DNA of 64,000 bases from Ceraceosorus guamensis (lineage: Eukaryota; Basidiomycota; Exobasidiomycetes; Ceraceosorales; Ceraceosoraceae), in assembly GCF_003144195.1 (NCBI RefSeq), contig NW_020290045.1:1-64000 (forward strand), given 5' to 3'. The position numbers and the translations under genes were made by a program. This document shows positions 1 through 12,472 of this stretch, in pieces. A model generated the notes under the pieces. It had not been told where the DNA came from. It saw only the letters and a program-made list of their open reading frames with translations, and did no database searches. Positions within the stretch are counted from its first letter, which is position 1, and every line of letters starts with the position of its first letter.

Positions 1-791
1 CCTATCCGATTCTTGCTTTGGCGCTCTTTCGGACAATCAACGACTCGCTCCCATTCCCAGGCTATCGGCATGTCCCCTTGTACGATGCACAATTGACACC
101 GTACATGTTCTCTACGCTATTCATCCGAACGCGCATAGCCTATCTGGGCTCGAGCGCTTTCGTGTCTTCCACCCCCACCTTCGCGTCTGTCCGCCAAACA
201 CAAGCGTAGCTCCCGCCCCCTCCCCGATCCCCCCCCCCCTCCCCCCCTTCTGCTCCTAGTCAGAGCACCAAGTCTTCCAGAGTCAGCTCGAGCGCTGATC
301 AGCCTTTCACTCCCAAGGGACGATTCTCGATTTTGCTCCATTTGTGCCGCCCACGTCATGTTCCCCGTACATCTCCACACAAACGCCACCGCACCCACTC
401 ACTCGTGGACTTTTTCCTATTCTCTGCACTCCGCGCTCCCGCCCCTCCCTCATCCCCCTCCTTGCCAATGTATTTCGTACCGAATGTAAAGCTGCTTTCT
501 CCGTCTACACGGACCCCCGCAAAGACAATCAGGAGGGGACCCGTGTTCGTGATGAAACTCGCACGTGTGCTCCCCCGGAAAAATGTTTGTGGCCTCTTCA
601 TCCTTCGACTGCATTGCTCGACCAGACAGCGCTCAGGACGATCCACGACGATGACGATGAAAAAGATTTAAAATGACGAAACATCACCCCGAACCGATGT
701 CCATCGAAAGGGGTAAACCTTGGGAATAATTCGTGCGCGCGCGCGCGCGCTCTATTCGAATTACAAGAAGCTTCAAGAATGAAAATCTCGA
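1..791. other. Left-edge intergenic DNA, downstream of pet112
   Basis: No gene could be supported here. The stretch is rich in C tracts (about 210-250 and 440-470) and short open frames on both strands look like chance products of that composition. A GC dinucleotide run sits at 735-750, just before the stop codon of the GatB gene on the minus strand. A gene ending left of the window could reach into the first few hundred bases, but nothing recognisable is seen. Confidence 0.5.
735..750. repeat. (GC)8 simple repeat
   Basis: This is a perfect alternating G/C run in the 3' flank of the GatB gene. It is a simple sequence repeat that could adopt Z-DNA; no function is implied. Confidence 0.9.
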
Positions 792-3500
792 CTAGCTCTT
801 CATCAGTTCTTGTTGGAGCATGCGTCGCACGAGCAAAGGATCCGCCCTTCCCTTTGTACCTTTCATCACCAAGCCCACCAACTTCATCAGCACTTTTTCC
901 TTGCCCCTTTTGATCGCTCTCACCTCGTCGGGCGAGTGGCGAACGACTTGCTGCACGATGGCGAGCAGCGGCGTAGGGTCTTGCTTCGTCGTCGATTCGG
1001 ACCGCCGGTGCTGCGGCGAAGTGGCATGCCCAGCGGTACCGGCACCGACGACGGAATCACCGTCGTGGGCAAGGGAAGCGCTCAATGCGAGCATTCCTGC
1101 TTCTTTCAACAACTCGTATATCCTATCGGAGGAGGAGGAGGACGAGACTTGATCCAGCCGCACATCGCCATCGACCACATCCCGAAGAAATTTCCGAGCA
1201 GATGTGCTCGTCAGCTTTTTCTGCTTGACCAGATCCAGCATCTCGCCAAAAGCTTCATGAGGAAAGAGCTTTTGAAAGCGACCAAAGGAGGAGGTGGTGG
1301 TGGTGCAGGTGCAGGTGACTGCGGATTGTCCTGAGGATTGTTTGAGAGCTTGAGCGACATCATTGATCAGCCTTTACGACGCATAGAAGGAGCACGCGTC
1401 GGAGTGAAAGGATCGGACATCAAATAGATCAGCTAGGACGTTATGAAAATCGCGCGAGGCGTGCCAAAGCCTCGGAGGACAGGGAATGCACCCCTCGAAG
1501 CTCGTCCTCTTCACACGTCCCACTCACCAATTCATCACCACTTTCGGATCCCTCGCAAAGCGCTCGTCGATTGCGCGGTCCGCATCGTTAAATTCCAGGG
1601 TCCTGCCATCGTGCTGCTCCTTTCCAGTCACCACCTTTTCAAAGTATTGCACAGGGTCGAGGTAGGCTTGTTCTTCCTCTATTTGCTTCCCCGAGGCACC
1701 CCACCTCAATGCTCTCTCATTCTCCCTTTGAAAAGCCATCTCCTCGTCCATCCTACAAAGCACATCCACCTCCCTCTCTCCCACACCACATCCCGCAAAC
1801 CTTTTCAAAAGTCTCTGCCTCCTCTCGGCAGGCAGCTCCGCAGCATCCTCCTCTATCCCCCTCACGTCCTCTTGGCGCAGAACCAGATCGGGCAATGAAG
1901 GATCCGGCATGTACCTGTACTCTGGCGCGTCCGATTTGGACCTCATCACGTACGTCTTTCCCGTCGCCTCATCGAATCCCATCGTATCCTGCGACACCGA
2001 ACTTCCGCTTTGCAGGATGGAGATTTGACGCGCAATCTCGTAGTCAATGGCTATAGCCACGAATCTGGCCGAATTCAGATTCTTTATCTCGCATCGAGTT
2101 CCTCCGACCATCTCCTCTGCTGCCTGCCCTTCTGTTCCAGACGCCGAGCTTTCGGACCTCCTTCGACGCTTGCTGACAGACACATTGACGTCGCATCTCA
2201 AGCTTCCTTCGTCCATATTGGCGTTCGAAGCTCCAACAGCTCTAAGCACCTGCTGCACCTTCCTAACATACCCAGCAGCCTCCTTTGCGCTCTTCAGATC
2301 CGGCAGGCCCACAATCTCTATCAGCGGAGATCCCATGCGGTTGAGATCTATCAGCACTTGAGGGGAGTTGGTGCTGCCGTCTATGCTGTGAAAGGATTTG
2401 GATGTGTCTTGCTCCAGCTGCACTCGCTCGATGCGGATGTTGCGCGTTTCTTCTGCGGGCAAAGAGAGAGGCTCATCCTTGCGTTTGGGTCTGTGACCAT
2501 CGATATCGCTAGCGGATAGCGAGATACTTCCATCAGAGGCAAATGGCGCTTTCGTGTGTGTGTGAGAGAGAGAGAGAGCGAGAGGAAAGAGATGCAGGAA
2601 AGTGTCAGGATCGAATGGCCTAGCTCCTCGATGGTCGATCAGACCGCGTGGCTCCATTCCGCGTGCCTGCCAATCCCGAAATGTGACTTTATCATGCTAT
2701 TCCACCTAGCTCTTGCCCCTGCTACCCACTCACTCACTCACCGTACTTTTGCGTGATTTGCCATCCGGTTGTAAGATCAGGATAAAAGTAGTGTTTCCTA
2801 TCCCATCCGCTTTTCAGGTTGATGTGGCAGCCCAGCGCGAGCGCAGCTCTGATAGCCAAGTTGAGGGTGGAAGTGGATAGACGGGGTAGGGTGCCGGGCA
2901 AAGAAGCGTCGAAGGGGGATACGAGCGTGTTGGGCTTTGCAGAGGTGTTGGATGTTAGACTTGCTGCTACTCTCATTGGGAGCGGGGGGCAGTGTGGCAG
3001 CGAAGTAAGTTGGGGGGGGGTGAGAGGAGCGCACATTGCAACGCCAAGCTTGTTGCCATTGCCGTTGCCATGCTTTGCAACAGACACTTGGCGTCGGACT
3101 CACGCGAAAAGAGCTTTTGCCTGGATGCGAGCTGAGCGTGCACTTCGACGCCTATCACGGGCTCCCATGTCCACTCTTCCTGCCATCCCTCCCTCGACGT
3201 CGCACGCGGCGGTGTGGACTTGTGTGAATGGGATTCGATCGAGGTGAGAGATGCGACCTGCGAGGCTGACACTCGACGCTCGATACGTGCAAGTGCGCGT
3301 GCACGTGCGCTGTTGGTGGTGTCGATGGCGATACAGCGTGCTTGCAGTGAAGGATTGCTCGAATTGCATGACCCTGCTGGTTGTACAATGGAATGGAGGC
3401 GCGCAACGTGCTGAGTGGATCTGTCAAGTGCCGTGCCCGTCGTGGTCGCACGACGAGTCTGAGCAGCGACACCTCTGATGATTCCTCTCTGACCCTTCAT
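792..3500 (-). CDS. PET112: Glutamyl-tRNA(Gln) amidotransferase subunit B (mitochondrial, GatB/Pet112)
   Basis: This is subunit B of the mitochondrial GatFAB/GatCAB amidotransferase, which converts Glu-tRNA(Gln) to Gln-tRNA(Gln). My model is complement(join(792..1371,1528..2548,2742..2966,3104..3500)), about 740 residues, with every phase consistent and GTGAGT donors at all three introns. Exon 1 has an Arg/Ser/Ala-rich leader like a mitochondrial presequence and then the family start [13 protein letters not shown]. Exon 2 carries [17 protein letters not shown] and exon 3 the [13 protein letters not shown] and [11 protein letters not shown] blocks typical of GatB. Exon 4 is the GatB/YqeY tRNA-binding tail (LINDVAQAL, then [15 protein letters not shown]) with a Ser-rich insertion. 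The ATG at 3500 is the first one that gives a plausible leader. The acceptor of exon 2 could instead fall at 2963. Confidence 0.93.
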
Positions 3501-4416
3501 TCTCGCAGCCCCAAGACGAGGACTGGCTCTCTGTGTCACCGTCACCAACACAGCGTCGTAGAGCTGTAGAGCTGCTGGCCGCAGTCCATCGCCTGCACGT
3601 AGCGGGGAGGGAGAGAGAGAGAGAGCGCAGTCTTCACGGTGTGCGAGGAAGAGGCATATGGTGTAATGAGGATCAAGGAGCAACTCCAAGCGCAACATTT
3701 GATTGACCTCGAGCTGAGCCTTTTCGCCATCAATTCGTCTTTAGAGTCGAATTTGATGCCCTATGCTATATGCAAGCACTCACGACTTTTGACTCAGACT
3801 GCTGCATGGCGTAGCGAGAGAAGGGGGGTCACGTGCATGTGGAGGAACGCGAACGTAAATTTGAATCTGAATCGTGAATATGCTATGCGGGCAACTCGTC
3901 GTGAACTTTTCCACCGCGCGTACAATCAATTACGAGTTTGAGTCAAGCTTGACGTAGATTTACCCACGATTCCGATTGATTTCAACTCGTGACCCTGTCC
4001 CAACGTCTTGACTCATCTCCACCTCCACGCAGACACATCACCAGCCTCACTCACATCGCCCCTCGTTCTACTTGCAATAATCCCCCAAGTCAAATACAAT
4101 ACTCGTCTCGCGCTTCATCGACCCCGCCACTCTGAACGGGATATCAGGGCGATCGCAAGGGGCTTAGCAAACGCTCCTTGCCGAATTGAACAGCTCTGAA
4201 GCGCGCTAGTATACACCTATACAGCGCCGGCGTCGCAAGGGATCGAGCAGAGGCGAAGAGAAAGAAGGCATTTGCAAATCACCGCTTCAAGCTTTATTGC
4301 ATCTGTAGCTTAGCTCAGCTCAGGGCGCACCTTTCTGGTCTCACAGTCGTGCCCTCCCCCCACCCCCCACTGCTCGACTACTGAGGTCCTGAAAAGGCCT
4401 GATAAAGATCCCAAGG
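3501..4416. promoter_or_regulatory. Divergent promoter region, pet112 / cmc2
   Basis: These 916 bases separate two genes that start in opposite directions, so they should hold both promoters. No coding sequence was recognised. Scattered copies of the window's recurrent ACTCGTGA/TCACGACT-type motif occur (near 3777, 3900 and 3982). A GA run lies at about 3608-3630. No clear TATA box was placed. Confidence 0.5.
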
Positions 4417-5348
4417 ATGCATCCCGTGAGTCATAAAGCTCCCTCTGAGGCCCCTCTCATTCATCCAAGCATTGCGCGTAGAAGAGACTGACTGAATCCC
4501 TTTGGTCCCCCCTTTTTTGTTTCCCCCCTCTCCCCTCTATTGCTTCTCCTCCTTCGCCCCCACGTTCTGCTACGTTCAGGCTCTCTCAGCTTCGAAGCAA
4601 GAACGTGAGTGTTGCGCAACTTGCGCTTTCGAGCAGCATGCCCCTCTTGCATTCTTGCCCCCAGCCTTGAGACGGATCAATGCGGAATGGTACCGCACGC
4701 TTTTGCGGGACGGAGCGAGGGGGCAGCTTGGCATGGCATGCCCTCTTCCCTGCTCCGCTCGACTCGACTTGAGGCCGGCCAGGCCCCAGTAGGCCAAGTT
4801 GGCAATGCTATACCGCAACACGTTTGACTGACCATTTGACATTTTGCGCTTTTTGATTTGCCACGGGGGGGCAAATTGACCTTTGGGGGGGTGCGGGCGG
4901 GCGAGGGGTGCTCAGAATGTGGGGAGCTGATACGAGCGTTGAATGAGTGTCATGCGAAAGGTTTTTGGCACAAGATCACCGGAGGTTGCAATGATGTCAA
5001 GTTGGAGTTGAACAAGTGTCTGAGAAAAGAGGTGAGTGCTTCACCAACGCCAAGTCGGTGGGGGGGGGCAAAGGTTCCTTTGGCACAAGTGCATGGAGGA
5101 TATGGCTTGCGAAGTGGCTGGGAGTGGGAGGCGCGCATGCACTCGGTTCGCTTTCAATCATATACGCGTCTTCACGCTTCTTCACATTCCACACGAAACT
5201 GACGCATGGTCAGAATTGCTTGCTGTCCCCCCCGCCCCGAACGCAACAGCGGTTAGAACGTACAGCGCGCAACGCTGAGAAAGCGGCCGTGATGAATGAA
5301 AAGAAGAGGAGGGCGTGGGCAGAGTTGGAGCAGCAAGAAGATGCATGA
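4417..5348 (+). CDS. CMC2: Cytochrome c oxidase assembly twin-CX9C-type protein Cmc2
   Basis: Small intermembrane-space protein of the Cmc1/Cmc2 family, needed for cytochrome c oxidase biogenesis. The model join(4417..4425,4590..4604,4906..5031,5250..5348) gives 82 residues. Exon 1 is only ATG CAT CCC, giving the family's Met-His-Pro start, and exon 2 is a 15-base microexon (LRSKN). Exon 3 carries the signature: Cys, ALNECH, GGCNDVK, LNKCLRKE. Exon 4 is the basic/acidic helix ending QQEDA. All four exons are phase 0 and all three donors are GTGAGT. Family knowledge: yeast and human Cmc2 also begin MHP and end the core with a CLK/RxE block. The 3'-most exons are secure; the first two rest on splice signals plus the MHP start, so an alternative start within the intron cannot be excluded. 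Confidence 0.85.
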
Positions 5349-5499
5349 ATGGCACACGCACACGCACACGCACACACACATTCTGCCCATATAGCACGAA
5401 TGCCAGGACTTTATTTTCCGTCCGTCGCTCTGTGATACGAGTGCGAATGATCCACTGCGAGGGGTATAACGATGGATAGCGTGCGTTTCCCGAAACCGA

Positions 5500-5514
5500 C
5501 GCGCGCGCGCGCGC
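5500..5514. repeat. GC dinucleotide repeat
   Basis: Alternating GC run of about 15 bases in the convergent intergenic space; same type as the run at 735-750. Confidence 0.85.
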
Positions 5515-6019
5515 GCCCTCTCTCATCCGCCCCCCATTTCAGAACGGCATCAGCCAGGGATCCGATCCGGCTTTTTTGGGCCCCCTTATCTTTCACGAGA
5601 AAAAGTCCACAGCATTCGCACAAACGAAAAAAAGCATTTTACGCGCGTGCCCCGCCCCGCCCCCCTCTTTTTCCTTTTCCCCCGAAAAGGTAACATGGGT
5701 GAGCTATATAGCGGCCTTGTCACGCCCAAGACCATATGGCTCTGCACCACATTGTGATTTACCGCAAAACCCCTCAAACATCCAAGCTGCGAAGTTAAGA
5801 ACGCGATCGAGGACCCCAGCTGCGCCCACACGTATCTCCACACGCAAAGACATGGAGGGGGGGGCCAAGGCACGAACTTTGCAATCATTCCGTCCAATGC
5901 CCCAATCTCGTAAACGTCTTTCGTTTGTCTTTCCCCCCCTCGCCTCCGCTCAGTTCGCGCGAGTGAGCGAGTAGGCGTGCGTCGCTTTGTTTTGCTTGCA
6001 CGTGTGTGAGAGTAGTGTC

Positions 6020-6112
6020 TCGTGTGTGTGTGTGTGTGTGTGTGAGAGTGTGTGTGTGAGTATGTGTGAGTATGTGTGTGTGTGTGTGTGTGTGCGTGTG
6101 TGTGTGTGTGCG
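6020..6112. repeat. Interrupted (TG)n microsatellite
   Basis: About 90 bases are dominated by TG dinucleotides with GAGAG, GAGTA and CG interruptions. It lies in the 3' flank shared by cmc2 and the pkh kinase gene and produces a spurious His/Thr open frame on the minus strand. Confidence 0.95.
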
Positions 6113-6455
6113 AGCGTGCATCAATGAGGTTGAGGGTGACTTGAGTACAACGGAGAAAGGAAGGCCAAGTGAAATTGGCAGGCGCGATGGAGCGCGGGCG
6201 GGGCAGTTTTTGCCAGTCGATTGAAAATCGTCATGGCGACGGGACTTTTTCGGGGTCCTTGTCCAGCAGTCGCTAGCCTCCGCTGGCTGTCTAGAAATTC
6301 GATGACGGTGAATGTGGGTACATGACAGCGGTGAAGCAGGTCGCGGCGGAGAAGCACTGCGCAACTGTATAGCGCGATGAAACGCAAACAAAGGCGTCTT
6401 TCCTCGGGATAGCATCAAGAGGCAACGAGTGCTCGCGATGCAGATGGCCCACACC

Positions 6456-9400
6456 TCACGACCTCTGAGCGGCAGCTATGATGGATCTGATCCAATGCGT
6501 AGCATCGCCACTAGCAGAATCTTCGTACAGGTAAGTCCTTGCCGGCTAAGAAGCGTTCAAGCGTCATCACGACTGGTCAGTCGCATCTTGATCATCGCAC
6601 AGCAGCAAAGGCGGACTCACCGTGTGCACAACAAATGCACGAGAGCCCTTTGCTTCGACAGCGGTCACAAAGTTTGGCGCAGCGTCCGGAGAGATGGCTG
6701 CCATTCGGGACAAAGCGCTGCTGCTGTCTCTACGTTGCGCCAGCAGGCTAGATCGACTCGAAGGGGTAGTAGCGGTCATTGATCCCGAATGAGGTCCTTC
6801 AAGCGAATGAGGCTGCCTCTCGCTCGACAGACGAGAGGGGCTAGACCCGCGCGGCACAGCAAGGATCACCTCACTCTTGACAACCAGCTGATCCTCAGTC
6901 TCCTTGACGCACAGCAGTCGAGGAAAATCGGTGAGCAATAGCTGCCTGCTTCTAGAAGTCGTTCTGAAAGCTCCCGTCTTGCGTTGAATGACCGGCCCTG
7001 CAAACAGTAGCGCTTCTTGCGGCAACAGGAGCGCTGCCCAGCTTCTTACTTGCGCTTGCAAGTCTGGCGCGTTGCGAAAAGCCTCTTGTCCGCCCGCCGT
7101 CGCTGGGAAGGCCACGTTGGAGCTGTGCGGACTCGAGTTGGCCGAGTCGAGCGAAGCCGTGGAGAAGCGATTTTGCGTTGCACGCAGACCAGAGATGGAA
7201 TTGCGTGCTTGCGGTACTTTGCCTTTGGCCGAACCGGTGCTCATCACATCTGCTCCGCCCATAGCACCAGCGATATTAGCGGCGACGCGCAGGATGTTGC
7301 TGCTGAGACGATTGGAAGACGTGTTCCTCCGACGCGAGGTTCTGGGTGCTTCGTCGTTCGATGAGTCATCATCATCAGCCTCTTGACCTCCCTCTCCCGG
7401 CTCGCTCGCAAGAGACCGTGCAGACTGATCGGCGCCCGCGTCCGACGAAGCAGCGGAGCGACTCGCATCTCTGTTGTGGCCCGCAGACTCCTCCTCGTCG
7501 GTCGAATCCATGGATCCCTCGGCCCAAGCATCGCTGCCAAAGCCATCATCCCCTGAAGCAAATTGCGGCGGTCGAGTTGCAGGTACCGTTTTCTTGAAGA
7601 TGCCCGCTTGTATATCAGGGACTGGACAGGTCCAGACGGAGGACCAGTCCACGTCTCGGAAGAGAGCGTGACCTTTGATGCTTTGCACGCCATCCGGTCC
7701 GGTCCCGAGGCGCTGCGCTGGATCGAGCACGAGCAGCTTCTCTACGAGATCTTTTGCGTCATTCGGAAATTCTTCTGGAAATTCGTACTCGCGCTTGATG
7801 ATACGCTGAAACGTCTGGTATTCGTTGGGCCCCTTGAATGGAGGTCTGCCAGCTATCATTTGGTAAAGGACGCATCCAAAGGCCCACCAATCCGAGCTGT
7901 GCGTCGCAGCTTTCTCGGTGAGCAGCTCTGGGCTGACATACTCGGCCGTACCAACAAAGCTGCTTGTGCGTGGCCGCGCACCTTCTTGGGCATTGGTGCC
8001 GTCTGCCCTTGGTACTTGCGGCTTGCCAGAAGGCTGGCGTTGGATGCTGGCGGAACCAAAGTCGGCCATGCGGATGCGGTACTGCGCATCTAGCAACACG
8101 TTCTCTGGCTTGATGTCTCGATGCACCACGCCAACTGCGTGCATCCCCGATATGACGTCGACCAGCTGAGCAGCAAAGTATGTTGCACTCAGACTATCAA
8201 GAGAGCCGTGCTGCTTGATCAGGCCGAGGAGCTCGCCTTTAGGAGCAAGCTCCAGCACGAAATCTATGAGGCAGAGGACATCGAATGTGTGAAGTCAGTA
8301 TGTGGACGGCCGAGTCCGATGTCTTGACTTTGATCATACTCACAAAGACTATCTCGGTCTTGAAAGGTCCAGTAAAGCGTGACCACACCCGGATGGCGAA
8401 GTAACAAGCTGAGCGCCTCCTTCTCCACCGCCACATACTTTTGCTTCTTCTCTTTCAGAATGTGCACCTTATCGAGGACCTTGACGGCGTAGCGTTTGCG
8501 TCCTTCGTTGCGAATCGCAGCGCTGCGAATCGCGCTGGAGCCTGCACCGGCTATCGCCGCGTTGGCAGAGATCGGCTTCGCGGCCTTTTCGTCGAACGAA
8601 TCGCGCGCGCCTGTGCTCGGCTTGGAGAGAAGATCCCAAGCCTCGATGACCGTCGAGTACGATCCTTCGCCCAACACTTCGCCAAACTCAAAGTCGTCAC
8701 GTCCTCGCGCCGTGCGCGTCTGTTGTTGAGACGCGTGTGTTCCGGGTGACGTGCTGCTCTTGACGGGCGTGTGCAGCTGCGATGCCCGCTGACTAGACAT
8801 CGCAGCGTTCGTGCCCTTAGCATCGCCTTCGCTCACTGCAGGCGCGCTCGTGATTTGTGGAGTGTTTACGATCGACAGCGAAGAAGCAGCGCGAAGTGTT
8901 GGCCGATCCCCAGCGTCCGTCATCTTCGAGAAATCCGGAGCTGAGACGTGAGCGGTAGGATGCTCCGATATCTCACCAAGCTGCGGTAAAGCTTGCGCGG
9001 TGGCGGTTGCTGGTTCCAACGGCGCCAAGATGGGCTGCTTTGGGACGTCCAGCGAAACGGCAGACGTGGCAGCCTCGGGTAAGCGAAAGGGTGGCGGTCG
9101 AGGAGCTGCCGCAACTTCGCGCTTGACTGTCCTGATAGGGACCAAAGGCGCTTCCTCGTCGATCGTGATTGCATTCGATGGCGCGAAAGAGGGTAGCGAG
9201 CCTGGTAAAGGCGGACGGCTGGATGAGGCGACGAAAGCGGAGAGGGAGGGCTGGGCAATCGAGGGCTGAGAGTCGGTCACCGCATCTTCTCCCATAGGCC
9301 CTTGCTCGGTCGCGACGCGCGTAAATGGAGCTGTGAAAGGGTTAGTGGAGGCTAGATCGTGCACGATTGAAGGAGACCGCGAGGGCACGGCAGCGGCTTG

Positions 9401-12400
9401 CACAGCTGGTGGCATCGCACCGGATGGAGCCGAAGAAATGGAGCTAGAACCTTTGCTACTTCCAGTTCCGCTGCTGCTCCCGCTAAGACCTCTGCTCCGA
9501 CCAGGCGCTTTCCACTGCGCCACAGACTCTTCGCTCTGGATGGCTTTCTTTGAGCGACTGGGTCGCAACGGATGAGGACCGAGGCTGTTTGGCGAGGATG
9601 AATTGCTGGGCGACTTGGGCGACGCCTCTCCCGTACTACTGTTCCGCGGTATTGCCCCCTCGCTAGTAAGTGCTCTCAAAAGGCCAGGTCGACGTGGACG
9701 CGAGGTGATAGGCCCGAGAGGAGAAGGTGATGCAGTGCGAGGAATGACAGTCCCTAAAGATCCCACAGCCGTTCCACCGGAACTGCCCGAGTTGTTGTGA
9801 TGGTGGCGCGCAGAGGCTGGTGTCAGGAAGGCGCTGCCGGTACGAGGAGGGTGTTCGCGCAAAGGAGATAAAGCAGGGGAGGCAGGTGATGGGCCTGGCG
9901 TGTCTCCGCTTGGCTCCGAGGGCACGACGGCCACTCCGGCTTGTGCTTGCTGCTGGACAAGCTGGGCTGGCGTCAGACCAGGGCCTATAGTGGAAGAAGA
10001 AGCTGACCTGTGCTGTGCGAGGAACATCGCCTGGATGTTCGAATCCTCCGGTGTCAGAGTGTCGTCGCGCTGAAGCGCGGCGGACGAGGGAGACGCCGCT
10101 GTATCACTTGCTTGAGAACCTGGCTCCGCCGATGCGCCTCTCCCCAAGTGGTGTCCATGAGCATCATTCAAGACGTCATCCGCCAGCTCCCGAGGGCTGA
10201 TACGAGGGCTGGCTGTTCGCAGCATGAAGGAAGGACTGGCCACACCGATGAGGCCGGGCGAAGGGGGCGGTCCCGTTCCTGGTGGTCCAGGCGGATGCTT
10301 GGGTACAACAAGGGGTGCGTTCGTGACACTGCTGGTACGCATCATGCTTTCCGGCAAGAAAGAGGAAGAGCCATCTTTGGGTCCAGAATGCGCAAAGTAG
10401 GTGTCCGGTACGGGAGTCAGCAGGGCCATGGAGTCTTCAGCCGTCTTTGGCGTGCTGGATGAGCCCAATGTAGCTTGGTTTAGCACGGCACCAATCCGCT
10501 CGACGGGATTGCTAGAGTGCAATGAAGCGATAACAGGCGACCCTTGACCAGGACCAGAGGTGGGCATCACGGTCAGTGGCTTGAGTCCCAGCTTTCCAGC
10601 GCTCTTGGCGAGCTTGCTGCGGATCACCGAACTCGCTCTCGTGCGCGTCGGAGACGTGGAAGGTGCTGAATCTCCATCGGGCGGCGAGAGCCCAAGCGAA
10701 GGGGTGAAGAGCGAGCGCAGCGGCTCGACAGAGCTCGAAGGAGCTCCAGGAATCGGTCTAGCTCCCCTAGTGCTGCCAAGTCCAGGCGCGTTGCGGAATA
10801 ACCACGCATCAGAGGGGCCTTTCGGAGTATGCTTCAGTTTTGTAGGACTCAGAGCGGCTAGCGACGCATTGGTCTGCGAAGGCTCCGCATCCTCTTCTGG
10901 TCTTCTGGCTGGCCAGCCAGAGCCTATCAAAGCTGATCCGGCAGAGCGAGGGAGCGTGCGGGATTGAGCAGCTGCTCTGGCATTGAACCCTCCGAAACCT
11001 TCTCGAACCCCTCCCAAGGGCGCTGCTCGAAAGGGGACAGCCTCCATGCTGCTAGAGCTCGTCACGCTGCTAACGCTGCTGACGCTCTTGGCTCGAGCAA
11101 GGTTCGCGCCGCTCAGAACTCCATCATCGCTGGCGCTCATCTCTCCCCCGCTGCCTTGACGCATCGCACCCTGCCTGCGAATGGAACCAGACCTGGAGGC
11201 TACGGAGCTCGCGTAGCTGTTTGCCGCGCTCGACTCGCCAGACCTCCATGCGCCTCCAGCTGGTAGTCTCGGCCTAGAAAGAGGTTGACTTTCGTTTCGA
11301 TAGCCTCCGGATGCTGAGCTAGCTGCAGACAGTGGGGGCGCATAGATGCCAGCTCCAGAGTACGAGCCATCGATGTGTGTTGCACTTGCTTCACCAGCTT
11401 CCCGAATGGCTTCCGCTAAATAAGCAGCTTCGCGCCCCGCGTACTCAGAGAAGGGATGGCTCGTGTGAAGGGAGTGGAGGGCACTGCTTAAAGCCGCAGA
11501 AGGGGAGCTGCTGGTCGAAGTAGCTGCCGTCATTGCTGTAGGCGTTGTGGGGCCAGAAGTGGTGCCTGCGAAAGCAAGAGAGCCACTCGTATCGAGTCTA
11601 CGTGCGCGTGCAAGGTGAGCTTCGGAGCTGTTGGCGCTAAGATTGTCCAACCTTGCCCTTCTGGATCTTGCAGCAGCGAGTATGCGAGCGCTCCCGCCCT
11701 CGTCTTCTGACGCTGAAGGGGCCGAAGCCGAAGCCGAAGCTGAAGCGGACGGCACAGGTGAGTTGGTGCCGCTTGTGGAAAACTTGCTGTTGCTCCGCTC
11801 TGATGGGGATCGAGAGAGGATGCCAGAGCGTATGCGGGACTTGTCGTTCAAGCCTGCTCTTTGTAGCGCAGTCGACAGAGCAATTGCGGGTGAAGATGAG
11901 GCCGAGGAGGAGGACACAGCTTGGGCAGAGGTGCCAGGTGTGGAGAGACTCGTCGCAGCTCGTGATGAGGTGGTTTGGGTGGTGCGTGTAGTTGAGCGGA
12001 CACCGCCCTGTGCTGTCTCGTCATCAGCAGCTAATTCGCCAAGATGCCGCTTGGCCTGTTCCTCGTCGCCTGTTTGCACGACGGGCGTCGTCATCGCAGC
12101 GGGATCAATTGCGCCCGCGTTGTCGGGTCGATGATGGCGGGCGTCATGCCGCGATTCGAAATCATCATGTTTCTCTTGTCTGCCCTGGTAGTTGTTGAGC
12201 GAGGCATTCTCCGGTGTCACGCTGCCGCTTGGCTCCTGCCATCGCTTCGCTCGCTCTTGGCGAAAAGTGGTGGGCGGCTCGCTGCTGCGCCTTCCGTCCA
12301 TGCTACTGTCGTCAGCAGTGTTCTCACTGCGACTGCTGCCGCCAAGCGATGTTCGGGGTGGAAGCTGACCCTGACCTTGAACGAGGTACGAGTCGACGTT

Positions 12401-12472
12401 GACGTCTGCGTCACCCGTGTGCCGCTCTGGTACCTTGTTGTCAGGCACGTGAATGTGGGGCAAGGCCTCCAT
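6456..12472 (-). CDS. PDK1/Pkh-type AGC protein kinase with long disordered N-terminus and C-terminal PH domain
   Basis: Orthologue type of yeast Pkh1/2 and animal PDK1, the master activator that phosphorylates the activation loop of other AGC kinases. The model complement(join(6456..6545,6621..8263,8344..12472)) gives 1,953 residues. Residues 1 to about 1,260 are Ser/Ala/Pro-rich low complexity. The kinase domain (about 1260-1580) shows FGEVLGEGSYSTV (Gly loop), YAVKVLDK (Lys), HRDIKPEN, DFG and the PDK1-like activation segment TSSFVGTAEYVSPELL. A PH-type fold follows after about residue 1780 (RSRQLLLTDFPRLLCVKE) and ends in the last 30-codon exon, whose PARTYLYED matches the PDK1 PH domain end. 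Exon 2 opens with FVLELAPKGELL in frame. The ATG at 12472 is the first in-frame Met; a further 5' exon is possible because an AG lies near 12680. Confidence 0.92.

Larger units (their letters stand above)
5349..6455. other. Convergent intergenic space, cmc2 / pkh kinase
   Basis: No gene is seen between the stop of cmc2 and the stop of the kinase gene. The space holds a CA/CG-rich run just after the cmc2 stop (5353-5382), an alternating GC run (5500-5514) and a long TG tract (about 6020-6112). Open frames here translate to His-Thr repeats from the TG tract and are rejected. Confidence 0.6.

Noticed and set aside
5740-5830. 5S rRNA-like words (ACCATATGGCTCTG and GCGAAGTTAAGAACGCG)
   Set aside because: The two words recall 5S rRNA, but the spacing, the internal control region and the closing helix do not follow. 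Neither end pairs, so it is probably coincidence.
5885-6454. 189-codon minus-strand open frame with His-Thr repeats
   Set aside because: It is produced by the TG microsatellite; no conserved sequence on either side.
10034-10046. tRNA B-box-like GTTCGAATCC
   Set aside because: It lies inside the kinase coding exon and no A box or cloverleaf can be built around it.
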